From assembly GCF_000378765.1 (NCBI RefSeq), contig NZ_KB905347.1, positions 1 to 64,000 of the forward strand: 64,000 nt of DNA, written 5' to 3'. The position numbers and the translations under genes are program-made. Shown in pieces: positions 33,701 through 42,409 of the stretch. The notes beneath the pieces are model-generated. The model was not told the DNA's origin. It saw nothing but the letters and a program-made list of their open reading frames with translations, and searched no databases. Position 1 is the stretch's first letter. Every line of letters begins with the position of its first letter. The DNA is from Psychroflexus tropicus DSM 15496. Its GTDB lineage: Bacteria > Bacteroidota > Bacteroidia > Flavobacteriales > Flavobacteriaceae.

Positions 33701-33737
33701 TACGGTTTTACCGTAATACATTTACGGTTAAACCGTA
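33701..33737 (-). promoter_or_regulatory. Paired palindromic operator, site C
   Basis: TACGGT-TTT-ACCGTA (33701-33715) and TACGGT-TAA-ACCGTA (33723-33737), 22 bp apart. It lies 274 bases upstream of the peptide C start codon. The downstream half, read leftward, is identical to that of site A read rightward over 17 bases. Confidence 0.7.
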
Positions 33738-33886
33738 CTTTTAGCAATAATTATAGATTTTTCTTAGAGATTTGATAATTAACAAAAATTATGAATTTTT
33801 AAGGACTGAAGTTTAAAAAACTTTATTTCTAATCAGAATAGTTTTAATCAGCCTACACCTGTTAAATAAAATCCTGTCTCAAGTAT

Positions 33887-33894
33887 TAAATTTG
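33887..33894 (+). promoter_or_regulatory. -7 box of the kynurenine operon
   Basis: TAAATTTG is an exact TAnnTTTG match 44 bases upstream of the lipoprotein ATG. The -33 region lacks a clear TTG. Confidence 0.42.
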
Positions 33895-33938
33895 TAGATG
33901 CCTTGGACTTCCACTAACTTTACTCAAAAATTCACATC

Positions 33939-34634
33939 ATGAAACATATTGCCACCTTACTGGTTTTAGGACTCCTCGTCGTAGGATGTAATTCTAAACA
34001 AGAAAAGAAGGAAGAAACCGCTCCTGAGACCTCTACTGAAACGAATGAAAGCAAAGACCTAAGTCTTCTGGAAGAAATCGCTTATGCCAATGGCTACGAC
34101 CAATGGTCTGAAGTAGATTCTATCGCCTACACCTTCAATGCTCAAAATGGTGAGAACATCTCTAGCAGAAGCTGGAAATGGATGCCCAAAACCGGAGAAG
34201 TGACCATGACCACCATGGATACCACACTAACGTATAACATCAATGATTTTGATGAAGAAATCGCTTTTGCCGATCGTGGGTTTGTGAATGATAAATACTG
34301 GCTGTTATTTCCTTACCATTTAGTATGGGACGACAACTTTGACTATGAAGTTACAGAAAAAGTTGAGGCTCCGATATCTGGGAAAATGATGCAGGAAATA
34401 GCGATTATGTATAAAGATGAAGCAGGCTACACCCCTGGAGATACCTATCACATCTATCTGGATGAAAATAGAATGATACAGGAATGGAGCTACACTCCAA
34501 GTGGTAGTGAGGTTCCAAGGCTGGCTACCACCTGGGAAGATTACCAGGATTTTGATGGGATCAAGATTGCCAGAATGCATGATACCAAAGAGGGAAATTT
34601 CAAAATCTTCTTTACGGACATAAGCGTCTATTAA
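33939..34634 (+). CDS. Lipoprotein of unknown function
   Basis: 231 residues with a lipobox (LVVGC, Cys17) and a low-complexity Lys/Glu/Thr linker after it. The body alternates short beta strands with YxxxF/W patterns and could be a LolA-like or related beta fold, but I recognise no named family with confidence. It starts a rightward operon: kynU begins three bases after its stop. Confidence 0.65.
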   Translation: MKHIATLLVLGLLVVGCNSKQEKKEETAPETSTETNESKDLSLLEEIAYANGYDQWSEVDSIAYTFNAQNGENISSRSWKWMPKTGEVTMTTMDTTLTYNINDFDEEIAFADRGFVNDKYWLLFPYHLVWDDNFDYEVTEKVEAPISGKMMQEIAIMYKDEAGYTPGDTYHIYLDENRMIQEWSYTPSGSEVPRLATTWEDYQDFDGIKIARMHDTKEGNFKIFFTDISVY

Positions 34635-34637
34635 TTT

Positions 34638-35909
34638 ATGAAATACTTCAATTCCAGAGCCTTTGCAGAAGAACAGGATCAAAAGGATCCTTTACATCAG
34701 TTTAGAGATCAATTTCATTTTCCAATAGATGCGGAAGGCCAGCCTAAAATCTACCTTTGCGGTAATTCCCTGGGTTTACAGCCAAAACAAACCTCGAAGT
34801 ATGTTCAGCAGGAATTAACCGATTGGGCTAAGTTTGGTGTTGAAGGTCATACCGATGCCAAAACGCCCTGGCTCACTTCTCATGAAGATTTATCTGCCCC
34901 CATGGCTAAAATCGTGGGTGCTCTACCAGAGGAAGTTGTGATCATGAATACCCTCACGGTGAACCTTCACCTGATGATGGTATCGTTTTATAAGCCCACC
35001 CAAAAAAGATTCAAAATTTTAATTGAAAGCGATGCGTTCCCGTCAGATAAATATGCCGTAGAGTCTCAACTCAAATTTCATAACATCGATCCTGAGGAAG
35101 GTTTGATTTTATGGGAGCCCAGAAAAGGTGAACATCTATGCCGTCATGAAGATTTTGAGGCGCTATTAGAACAACATAAAGACGAAATAGCACTTGTCAT
35201 GGTAGGAAGTACCAACTATTACTCCGGACAGGCGTTTGACTTAAAGCGCATTGCAAAGCGATGCCAGGACGACAACATTACTATAGGCTTTGACCTGGCT
35301 CATGGAGCGGGTAACATTCAGCCTAATTTACATGACATCGGTGCCGACTTTGCCGTTTGGTGCACTTATAAGTACCTCAACTCCGGTCCTGGCAGTATTG
35401 GAGGTTGTTTTGTACATCAAAAGCATATTAAAAATCAAGATATCAATCGGTTTGTAGGCTGGTGGGGACATAATAAAGACTCCCGGTTTAATATGCGCGT
35501 GGGTTTTGATCCTACCCCTACGGCAGACGGCTGGCAATTGAGCAACCCCCCTATTTTATCTCTAGCTGGAACGCGGTCCTCATTGGATTTATTTGAAAAA
35601 GCAGGATTTGATAAGTTGAGAGAAAAATCGATTCAACTCACAGGATTTTTAGAATTTTTGATCGATGAGTTGGATGACACTAGCATTTCTATCTTAACGC
35701 CGAGGACTCCCGAAGAACGAGGCTGCCAACTTTCTATACAAATGAAAAATGCCGATCGTTCTTTATTCGATCAGCTCACCGCTAAGGGCGTCGTCGCCGA
35801 CTGGCGAGAACCCGATGTGATTCGGATCGCGCCTGCCCCACTTTATAATTCATTCACAGACGTGTATGAATTTGTACAACGTTTAAAACACTGTCTGCAT
35901 GGCAACTAA
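34638..35909 (+). CDS. kynU: Kynureninase
   Basis: The PLP enzyme hydrolyses kynurenine or 3-hydroxykynurenine to (3-hydroxy)anthranilate and alanine. The 423-residue protein has IYLCGNSLGLQP near the N-terminus, GFDLAHGAGN and the PLP-binding Lys in CTYKYLNSGPG. The product agrees with the neighbour: its 3' end overlaps the kmo start by 11 bases. No tryptophan dioxygenase or kynurenine formamidase gene is in the window. Confidence 0.95.
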   Translation: MKYFNSRAFAEEQDQKDPLHQFRDQFHFPIDAEGQPKIYLCGNSLGLQPKQTSKYVQQELTDWAKFGVEGHTDAKTPWLTSHEDLSAPMAKIVGALPEEVVIMNTLTVNLHLMMVSFYKPTQKRFKILIESDAFPSDKYAVESQLKFHNIDPEEGLILWEPRKGEHLCRHEDFEALLEQHKDEIALVMVGSTNYYSGQAFDLKRIAKRCQDDNITIGFDLAHGAGNIQPNLHDIGADFAVWCTYKYLNSGPGSIGGCFVHQKHIKNQDINRFVGWWGHNKDSRFNMRVGFDPTPTADGWQLSNPPILSLAGTRSSLDLFEKAGFDKLREKSIQLTGFLEFLIDELDDTSISILTPRTPEERGCQLSIQMKNADRSLFDQLTAKGVVADWREPDVIRIAPAPLYNSFTDVYEFVQRLKHCLHGN

Positions 35910-37290
35910 AGAACATATACTTATTATTGGTGCTGGACTTTGCGGTTCACTACTGGCCTTACGCATGGCTCAACTGGGCTATAAAGTCACCCTCACCGAA
36001 AAGCGGGCTGACTTAAGAAAAGCCGATTTATCGGCTGGACGCTCCATCAACCTGGCTTTATCTAATCGCGGATTGAAAGGACTGAAACTGGTAGGTCTGG
36101 AAAAAGAGGTGGAGAGTCTGTGTATCCCCATGCACGGCAGAATGCTTCACGATAAAAAAGGGGAAACTCAATTATCGAGCTACAGCGGTCGGGAAGGCGA
36201 ATACATTAATTCAATTTCCAGAACAGGACTTAACGCCCTGCTTTTAGATAAACTGGAAACCTACCCGAATGTGGATCTCAAATTTAAAAACGCCTGTACC
36301 CACGTGGATCTAAAGCAGGCTAAGGCCAGCTTCAAAACAGACGATTCCGATTCAATGTTCACCATAGAAGCTGATTATGTGATAGGCACCGATGGTGCCG
36401 GTTCTGTGGTACGCCAACAGATGGAAGCCGAAAGAGGATTTCTCTTTAGTCATTCTCAGGAATTTTTGACACACGGCTATAAAGAATTAACTTTCCCAGC
36501 GACGAAGGAAGGCAATTACGCTACTGAAAAAGGAGCTTTACACATCTGGCCCAGAGGCGAAAACATGCTGATTGCTTTGCCTAATATGGACAAGAGTTTT
36601 ACAGTGACGTTATTCCTGGCCTATGAAGGTGGAGGCTATAATTTCAATAACCTCACTGATGAGGCTATCGTAGAAAAGTATTTCAAAGAGGTGTATCCAG
36701 ACGCGTATAAGCTGATGCCAGATTTGAAAACTGAATTTTTTGAAAACCCAACAGCTCCCTTAGGAACCATCAGGTGCTTTCCGTGGAATTACGGTAAAAC
36801 ACTCCTCATGGGAGATGCTTCACACGCCATCGTTCCATTTTATGGTCAGGGGATGAATGCGTCTTTTGAAGATGTCGTTGAATTTGATAAGCATTTATCC
36901 AATGCTGATGATGATCTTAAAACTGCCTTTCAAACTTTTGGCCAACAAAGAAAAACCGATGCAGATGCGATCGCTGATTTAGCACTTGATAATTTTCATG
37001 AAATGAAATCTCATACCGCTGAAGATGTGTTTCTAGCCAAACGAAAATTGGAGCTTGAGTTTGAAAAAGAATTTCCTAAAGACTATTTCTCTAAATATTC
37101 TTTAGTAACCTTTAGAGAAGATGTTCCTTACTCTAAAGCAATCAAACAAGGACGGGCTCAGGACTTGGTTCTACAGGAAATGATACGAAAAAACCTGTTC
37201 AAACCTGAAATGAATCTTCAAGAAAAGCTAAATTTGGTGCTTCAAGTTTCTAAAAAAGCAGAAGACAACGAATTGATATTTGATCTTTAA
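35899..37290 (+). CDS. kmo: Kynurenine 3-monooxygenase
   Basis: This FAD-dependent hydroxylase converts kynurenine to 3-hydroxykynurenine with NADPH and oxygen. The 463-residue protein has the GxGxxG motif (IIGAGLCGSLLAL), the DG motif (VIGTDGAGSVVR), and the GD motif LMGDASHAIVPFYGQGMNASFED. The C-terminal region may associate with membrane. Overlaps kynU, so translation is probably coupled. Confidence 0.94.
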   Translation: MATKEHILIIGAGLCGSLLALRMAQLGYKVTLTEKRADLRKADLSAGRSINLALSNRGLKGLKLVGLEKEVESLCIPMHGRMLHDKKGETQLSSYSGREGEYINSISRTGLNALLLDKLETYPNVDLKFKNACTHVDLKQAKASFKTDDSDSMFTIEADYVIGTDGAGSVVRQQMEAERGFLFSHSQEFLTHGYKELTFPATKEGNYATEKGALHIWPRGENMLIALPNMDKSFTVTLFLAYEGGGYNFNNLTDEAIVEKYFKEVYPDAYKLMPDLKTEFFENPTAPLGTIRCFPWNYGKTLLMGDASHAIVPFYGQGMNASFEDVVEFDKHLSNADDDLKTAFQTFGQQRKTDADAIADLALDNFHEMKSHTAEDVFLAKRKLELEFEKEFPKDYFSKYSLVTFREDVPYSKAIKQGRAQDLVLQEMIRKNLFKPEMNLQEKLNLVLQVSKKAEDNELIFDL

Positions 37291-37299
37291 TCCATTGTC

Positions 37300-38187
37300 A
37301 TGAAATTATTAGACGGAAAAGCAGTTTCCAGAGAACTCTTAAAAAAAGTCAAAGCCGATATAGATCATTATATCGAAAAAAAGCATTTAGGCTATAATTT
37401 ATCAAGGCCGAGTATTGCTATTGTGATGGTAGGACATAATGCGGCGAGTGAATCTTACGTAAGAGGAAAAATTAAAGCTTGCGAGCGCGCTGAAATCAAT
37501 CACAAAATCATACGCTTTGATGAGTCGATTTCTACGTTTGATCTCATCTCTGAAATCAAGATTCTAAACAAATCTCACTTCGATGGATTTATAGTTCAGT
37601 TGCCTCTACCGGATCACATCGATCCCAAACCTATAATCAACGAAATTAGTGCCTATAAAGATATTGACGGATTTCATCCACTCAATTTCGGTAAAATGGC
37701 CTTGGGCCAAAAAGCCATGCGACCTGCGACGGCCTATGGCATTTTGAAATTACTGGAGTATTATGATATCACGACTAAAAGTCAGCATGTGGTAGTGATT
37801 GGAAGATCCAACATCGTTGGAAAACCCATCTCTATTATGTTGGGTAATGATTTTGAAATCGGGCGTTCTACCGTGACCTCCTGCGATATCAATACCCCTA
37901 AAGCATTACTGAAGGAGGAAGCTCAAAAAGCTGATATTGTGATTGTGGCAGTAGGGCAGGCAGGATTTTTGACCGCTGATATGATTAAAGAAGGAGCCGT
38001 GGTGATCGATGTAGGGATCAATAGACTGAAATCAGGGAAATTGGTTGGGGATTGTGATTTTGAAGAAGTTTCTAAAAAAGCAGGCTTCATTACTCCAGTA
38101 CCGGGAGGTGTAGGACCTATGACCATTGCTGGCTTAATTCTTAATACTTTCGAAGCCTGGAAAATGAAACATTTGATCGAAAATTAG
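37300..38187 (+). CDS. folD: Bifunctional methylene-THF dehydrogenase/cyclohydrolase
   Basis: 295 residues. The substrate motif SYVRGKIKACE includes the catalytic Lys. The protein has the GFIVQLPLPDHI and KDIDGFHPLN segments, the NADP-binding VVIGRSNIVGKP, and the PVPGGVGPMTIA signature. It supplies 10-formyl- and 5,10-methylene-tetrahydrofolate. It lies nine bases after kmo; formate or formyl units released by kynurenine breakdown might explain the association. Confidence 0.95.
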   Translation: MKLLDGKAVSRELLKKVKADIDHYIEKKHLGYNLSRPSIAIVMVGHNAASESYVRGKIKACERAEINHKIIRFDESISTFDLISEIKILNKSHFDGFIVQLPLPDHIDPKPIINEISAYKDIDGFHPLNFGKMALGQKAMRPATAYGILKLLEYYDITTKSQHVVVIGRSNIVGKPISIMLGNDFEIGRSTVTSCDINTPKALLKEEAQKADIVIVAVGQAGFLTADMIKEGAVVIDVGINRLKSGKLVGDCDFEEVSKKAGFITPVPGGVGPMTIAGLILNTFEAWKMKHLIEN

Positions 38188-38239
38188 TGAATAGTGAGTA
38201 GTGAATAATGAATAGCCTTGAAATCATAAACGTGTAAAG

Positions 38240-39322
38240 ATGAAAAGAAAACTTAGGATTAACGGCCACTCCCATCTTCTTCCTTACCCGGAAGAAATTC
38301 CTGATTTCATGCGTGAAAAAGAGATCTTTTGGATAGATGAGGATAAGAAATTTATGCTTCAAAAAGGCTGGAAAAGACCGGTGACCGATTCAAGTTTTTT
38401 TCTGAACGAAAAGTTGGAGTGGATGGAGCGCTACAACATCGACCATGCTGTTGTCCTCAATCTTTCTCAACTCTATGGCAATGGCCTTAGGGTGGAAGAG
38501 ATGAAAAAAGCCCTAAGGTTTCAAAATGATTTCAATGCAAGAATACAACACGATCACCCTAAAAAATTTAGCTGCGGATTTGTAGTGCATCCCGGCTTTG
38601 TAAGAGGGGCACTTTGGGAAATTGAACGCTGTGTAGAAGAACTCGGATTAAGGCTATTGTGCTTACCAACCCATTATATGGATAGCATCGGGACCTGGCG
38701 TTGCATCTTTGATGAAGAAAATGAGCCGATTTTTGAAATGGCCAGTAAATACAATCTGGCAGTAGAAGTTCATCCTTACGATGGTGAAAAATTCATCAAA
38801 CTGGAAAACACCTCCTGGCGTTTTCACCTGATCTGGATGCTAGCACAATGTGCGGATGCTTACCACTTCCTCACCCTCAACGGCTATCCAGACAAGTATC
38901 CTAATATGCGGGTTTGCTTTGCCCACGGCGGTCAATTAGCGCAAATCAACTTAGGAAGGCGAATTCAGGGATTTGACGGTCGTCCAGATCTCTTTGAAGG
39001 TAAAGTACATCCTAGAAAGTCGGTAGGCCACAAAAACATTTTCTTTGACACTTTGGTTCATGATACGCGTTCTCTAAAACTACTCTTAGAAAACCAAAAA
39101 AGTTCTCAAATACTGGCAGGACTCGATGATCCCTATCCTTTAGGGGAAATGGAAAGCGAACCACAATCCTCCTATCCTGGTAAAATCCTGGATTTGGCTT
39201 TGGAGCAAAAGGTCATTACTGAAGTAGAGAAAGAACAGATCTGGTCTGATAACGTGTTGAATTGGTTATATGGTGATAACGAAACTGGTAAGCAGGAATT
39301 GATCGATAAAATAATAAGCTAA
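38240..39322 (+). CDS. Amidohydrolase, ACMSD-like
   Basis: This is a 360-residue metal-dependent hydrolase-fold decarboxylase. Metal ligands appear as GHSHLL near the N-terminus, the His in VEVHPYD, AHGG, and the Asp in GLDDPYPLG. The nearest known activity is 2-amino-3-carboxymuconate-6-semialdehyde decarboxylase, which follows 3-hydroxyanthranilate dioxygenase in the kynurenine route. The neighbours support this. The dioxygenase gene itself is absent here. The stop overlaps the ATG of the next gene by one base. Confidence 0.8.
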   Translation: MKRKLRINGHSHLLPYPEEIPDFMREKEIFWIDEDKKFMLQKGWKRPVTDSSFFLNEKLEWMERYNIDHAVVLNLSQLYGNGLRVEEMKKALRFQNDFNARIQHDHPKKFSCGFVVHPGFVRGALWEIERCVEELGLRLLCLPTHYMDSIGTWRCIFDEENEPIFEMASKYNLAVEVHPYDGEKFIKLENTSWRFHLIWMLAQCADAYHFLTLNGYPDKYPNMRVCFAHGGQLAQINLGRRIQGFDGRPDLFEGKVHPRKSVGHKNIFFDTLVHDTRSLKLLLENQKSSQILAGLDDPYPLGEMESEPQSSYPGKILDLALEQKVITEVEKEQIWSDNVLNWLYGDNETGKQELIDKIIS

Positions 39323-39963
39323 TGGATTTTATTGCTCCAGAGCTACAGGACTATGTGGAACAACATTCTGAAAATGAGCCTAAAATACTTCAGGAATTAA
39401 GCAGAGAAACCTGGCAAAAAGTGCTTCAGCCTAGAATGCTAAGCGGGCATTTTCAAGGTCGGTTATTGAGTTTAATTTCGAAATTGGTTCAGCCTACTTC
39501 TATCTTAGAAATAGGAACCTATACGGGTTATTCAACCTTAAGCCTGGCAGAGGGACTTTCCAAAGCAGGTAAAATCCATACCATCGATAGAAACGAAGAA
39601 CTTTATGATTTCCAAAGACGCTATTTTGATAAAAGTGGTTTTGGTACTCAAATTTTTCAATATACAGGAGATGCCCAAAAAATTATTCCAGAGATTAACG
39701 CTAAATTTGATCTTGTATTCATTGACGCTGATAAAAAATCCTATCCAGCCTACTTTGAATTGATTATCGATAAATTAAGATCTGGCGGGCTTATATTATC
39801 AGACAACGTCTTATGGAGTGGGAAGGTCATTCAGGAAATCAATCCGAAAGATGAAGACACAAAAGCTCTGGTTCATTATAATCGACTTTTGAAGGAAGAC
39901 CCCAGAATAGAAACCGTGCTTCTGCCCATCAGGGACGGATTAACACTTTCAAGGAAGCTTTGA
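39322..39963 (+). CDS. SAM-dependent O-methyltransferase
   Basis: 213 residues, class I fold of the catechol/caffeoyl-CoA O-methyltransferase family: ILEIGTYTGYSTL (SAM site), FIDADKKSYPAYF (metal-binding Asp and substrate loop) and LSDNVLWSG. It may methylate a hydroxylated aromatic such as 3-hydroxyanthranilate or a catechol, given its place at the end of the kynurenine operon. That substrate is an inference. Confidence 0.86.
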   Translation: MDFIAPELQDYVEQHSENEPKILQELSRETWQKVLQPRMLSGHFQGRLLSLISKLVQPTSILEIGTYTGYSTLSLAEGLSKAGKIHTIDRNEELYDFQRRYFDKSGFGTQIFQYTGDAQKIIPEINAKFDLVFIDADKKSYPAYFELIIDKLRSGGLILSDNVLWSGKVIQEINPKDEDTKALVHYNRLLKEDPRIETVLLPIRDGLTLSRKL

Positions 39964-39985
39964 TTTTTTAGAAAGCTTTTGGTTT
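39955..39985 (+). terminator. Terminator at the end of the kynurenine operon
   Basis: Seven-pair stem AAGCTTT with AAAGCTT, T-rich loop, then TTGGTTTTATTT. It overlaps the stop codon of the O-methyltransferase gene. Confidence 0.5.
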
Positions 39986-40030
39986 TATTTAGATAATAAT
40001 TTAGCTTTAATAAAAGAGTCTTAAATATAT

Positions 40031-42406
40031 TTGAGCAAAAAACTAGCCATCAAATTACTATCCCTTTTTATACTCATTCTTTTTGTCCAAATCGGATTTG
40101 CCCAAGGGTATGAGTTATCTGGAAACGTTGTCGATGATAAGGGCATTCAAATCCCTGGCGTCAACATATTACTAGAAGAAATCAACAGAGGAACTACCAC
40201 AGATTCAAAAGGAAACTACTCTATCGATCTTGCTCAGGGCAACTATTCTATTAAAGTCTCTTACTTAGGTTTTAAAACTATCACCCGTCAAATCAATCTC
40301 ATTGAAGACAGAGAGTTAAATTTCCAACTTATTCCTCAGGCCGAGAATCTGGAAGAAGTCGTTGTCACCGATAATATTGAAAAAATCAACATCAAAGATC
40401 CGGAAATGAGTGTGAGTAAGCTGGATGCCTCTAGCATTAAAAGCATTCCCGTAGTATTTGGTGAAGTAGACGTCATACAGTCTTTGTTGCAATTACCTGG
40501 CGTTTCTAACGCAGGCGAAGGCGCCTCAGGCTTTAATGTGCGTGGAGGAGCCACCGATCAAAATCTGATTTTAATCGATGATGCCTTGATCTATAATTCT
40601 TCACATCTCTTCGGCTTTTTTTCCATCTTCAATCCAGATGCCGTTAAAAATTTAAAACTCTATAAAGGCGGAATACCTGCTAATTATGGAGGTAGAGTCT
40701 CTTCGGTGCTGGATATTAGACAAAAAACCGGAAATACTCAACAACTAAAAGGGGAAGGTGGAATTGGAGTGATTTCCAGTAAACTCACTCTAGATGGCCC
40801 GATACAAAAGGATAAAAGTTCATTTTTATTAAGCGGACGTGGTACTTACGCTCATCTTTTTTTAGGATTGGCAGATAATCCTAATTCAGCTTATTTCTAC
40901 GACTTAAATACAAAATTGAATTTTGACATCGATGATAAAAACACCTTAAGCTTTTCTGGATATTATGGCTTAGACTACGTTAACATCAACGATAGCTTTA
41001 CCAATACCTACGGAAATGCTTTTGGTATATTGGATTGGAATCATTCTTTTAATAAAGATATGTTTTCCAACTTGAATGTATCCTATAGCAATTACAGCTA
41101 TGAATTAGGTTTAGATTTAGTGGGCTTCGATTTTGGAAACAGTATTTCAAATTTCAGTTTGAATTATCAGATTGAGCATATTTTAAATTCAAATTTAAGT
41201 CTGAATTATGGGGTAAGTGCAATACAATACACCATAGACCCTGGAGTCATTGAACCTACTACGCCAGACTCAGGCATCAATTTTAGAGACCTGGACAATA
41301 AATACGCCTTTGATAATGCAGCCTTTATAAGTGTAAATCAGTCCTTAACAGACAATATCAATGTTCAGTATGGTTTAAGAGTAAGTGCATTCTTACGAAT
41401 GGAAGACGAGTCAATTGATATTTACGCTGATAGTAATCCTCTGCTTTACGACGAGACCCGTGATATCTATGTGGAAGCTCAGCCTGTAGAAACGATTAAG
41501 GGAAACACTTCCAAAATTGACGAAAGTTTCATCAATTTTGAACCAAGGGTAGGTGTATCCTATATTTTAGATGATTATACGTCCATCAAGGCAAGTTATA
41601 ACCGTATGGTGCAGAATTTACACTTATTGTCCAATACCTCCTCTCCTACACCATTTGACGTCTGGACACCAAGCGGTAGATTTGTTAAGCCTCAGAAATT
41701 AGACCAGTATGCCATTGGATTTTTTAAAGATTTTGAAACGATTCCCTTTAGTCTTGAAACAGAGGTATTTTACAAAGACATCGCCAATAGAATCGACTAT
41801 ATTGATGGGGCCAATTTAATCGCCAACGAGGCAATTGAGCGTTCGATTTTGAACGGTCAATCCAGAGCTTATGGATTGGAAGTCTATCTAAAGAAAAACT
41901 CAGGAAGACTCACGGGCTGGTTATCTTATACCTTATCCAGAAGTGAACAAAGAACACCGGGAAGAACTCCAAATGAAATCGGAATTAATAACGGAGACTG
42001 GTATCTCAATGGTTATGATAAAACCCACGACATTTCCCTAACGAGTAGCTACGAGCTCTCCGAGAAATGGCAACTTAATAGTAACTTCGTTCTGCAGACA
42101 GGAATACCTGTAAATTTTCCTGTGGGTCAATTTGAGTTTCAAGACCTCAACGTTCCTGTTTTCGAAGGCAGAAATTTGAATCGTTTACCAACCTTTCACA
42201 GGTTAGACCTTTCTGCAACTTATACTCCCGAAAGAAAAAACAAAAAGTGGACCTCCTCCTGGAATTTTGGAATTTACAATGTATATAATCGAAGAAACGC
42301 AGCCTCTTTAAATTTTGAGCAGAATTCCACAACAGGACAGAATGAAGCGGTAAGGTTCTCAATTTTTGGTATTGTGCCTTCTGTAAGCTATAATTTTAAA
42401 TTTTAA
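40031..42406 (+). CDS. TonB-dependent receptor (with DUF4249 partner)
   Basis: 791 residues: signal peptide (1-24), carboxypeptidase-regulatory-like domain (about 27-110; LSGNVVDDKGIQIPGVNI), plug (about 130-240; SNAGEGASGFNVRGGATDQNLILID) and a 22-strand-type barrel. Residues LEEVVVTD match the TonB box region. The start is a TTG; a stop codon lies three codons upstream in frame and no ATG is available. It is followed after three bases by a DUF4249 lipoprotein, a common pair in Bacteroidota. Ligand unknown. Confidence 0.85.
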   Translation: MSKKLAIKLLSLFILILFVQIGFAQGYELSGNVVDDKGIQIPGVNILLEEINRGTTTDSKGNYSIDLAQGNYSIKVSYLGFKTITRQINLIEDRELNFQLIPQAENLEEVVVTDNIEKINIKDPEMSVSKLDASSIKSIPVVFGEVDVIQSLLQLPGVSNAGEGASGFNVRGGATDQNLILIDDALIYNSSHLFGFFSIFNPDAVKNLKLYKGGIPANYGGRVSSVLDIRQKTGNTQQLKGEGGIGVISSKLTLDGPIQKDKSSFLLSGRGTYAHLFLGLADNPNSAYFYDLNTKLNFDIDDKNTLSFSGYYGLDYVNINDSFTNTYGNAFGILDWNHSFNKDMFSNLNVSYSNYSYELGLDLVGFDFGNSISNFSLNYQIEHILNSNLSLNYGVSAIQYTIDPGVIEPTTPDSGINFRDLDNKYAFDNAAFISVNQSLTDNINVQYGLRVSAFLRMEDESIDIYADSNPLLYDETRDIYVEAQPVETIKGNTSKIDESFINFEPRVGVSYILDDYTSIKASYNRMVQNLHLLSNTSSPTPFDVWTPSGRFVKPQKLDQYAIGFFKDFETIPFSLETEVFYKDIANRIDYIDGANLIANEAIERSILNGQSRAYGLEVYLKKNSGRLTGWLSYTLSRSEQRTPGRTPNEIGINNGDWYLNGYDKTHDISLTSSYELSEKWQLNSNFVLQTGIPVNFPVGQFEFQDLNVPVFEGRNLNRLPTFHRLDLSATYTPERKNKKWTSSWNFGIYNVYNRRNAASLNFEQNSTTGQNEAVRFSIFGIVPSVSYNFKF

Positions 42407-42409
42407 GCT

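Larger units (their letters stand above)
33420..33792 (-). repeat. Duplicated leader, copy C (with site C)
   Basis: Homologous to 29435-29858 from the peptide start codon to beyond the paired palindrome. Hairpin one is CATGAAAAAT (33499-33508) with ATTTTTCATG (33538-33547); in copy B the same stem is CATGAAAATTTC with GAAATTTTCATG. Both sides changed and pairing was kept. Hairpin two is at 33562-33584. The gene-free stretch 33427-33938 otherwise holds only the -7 box at 33887. Confidence 0.75.

Noticed and set aside
40026-40033. TATATTTG as a promoter of the TonB-dependent receptor gene
   Set aside because: It overlaps the TTG start codon at 40031, so it cannot be the promoter unless the start is elsewhere; no other start is available.
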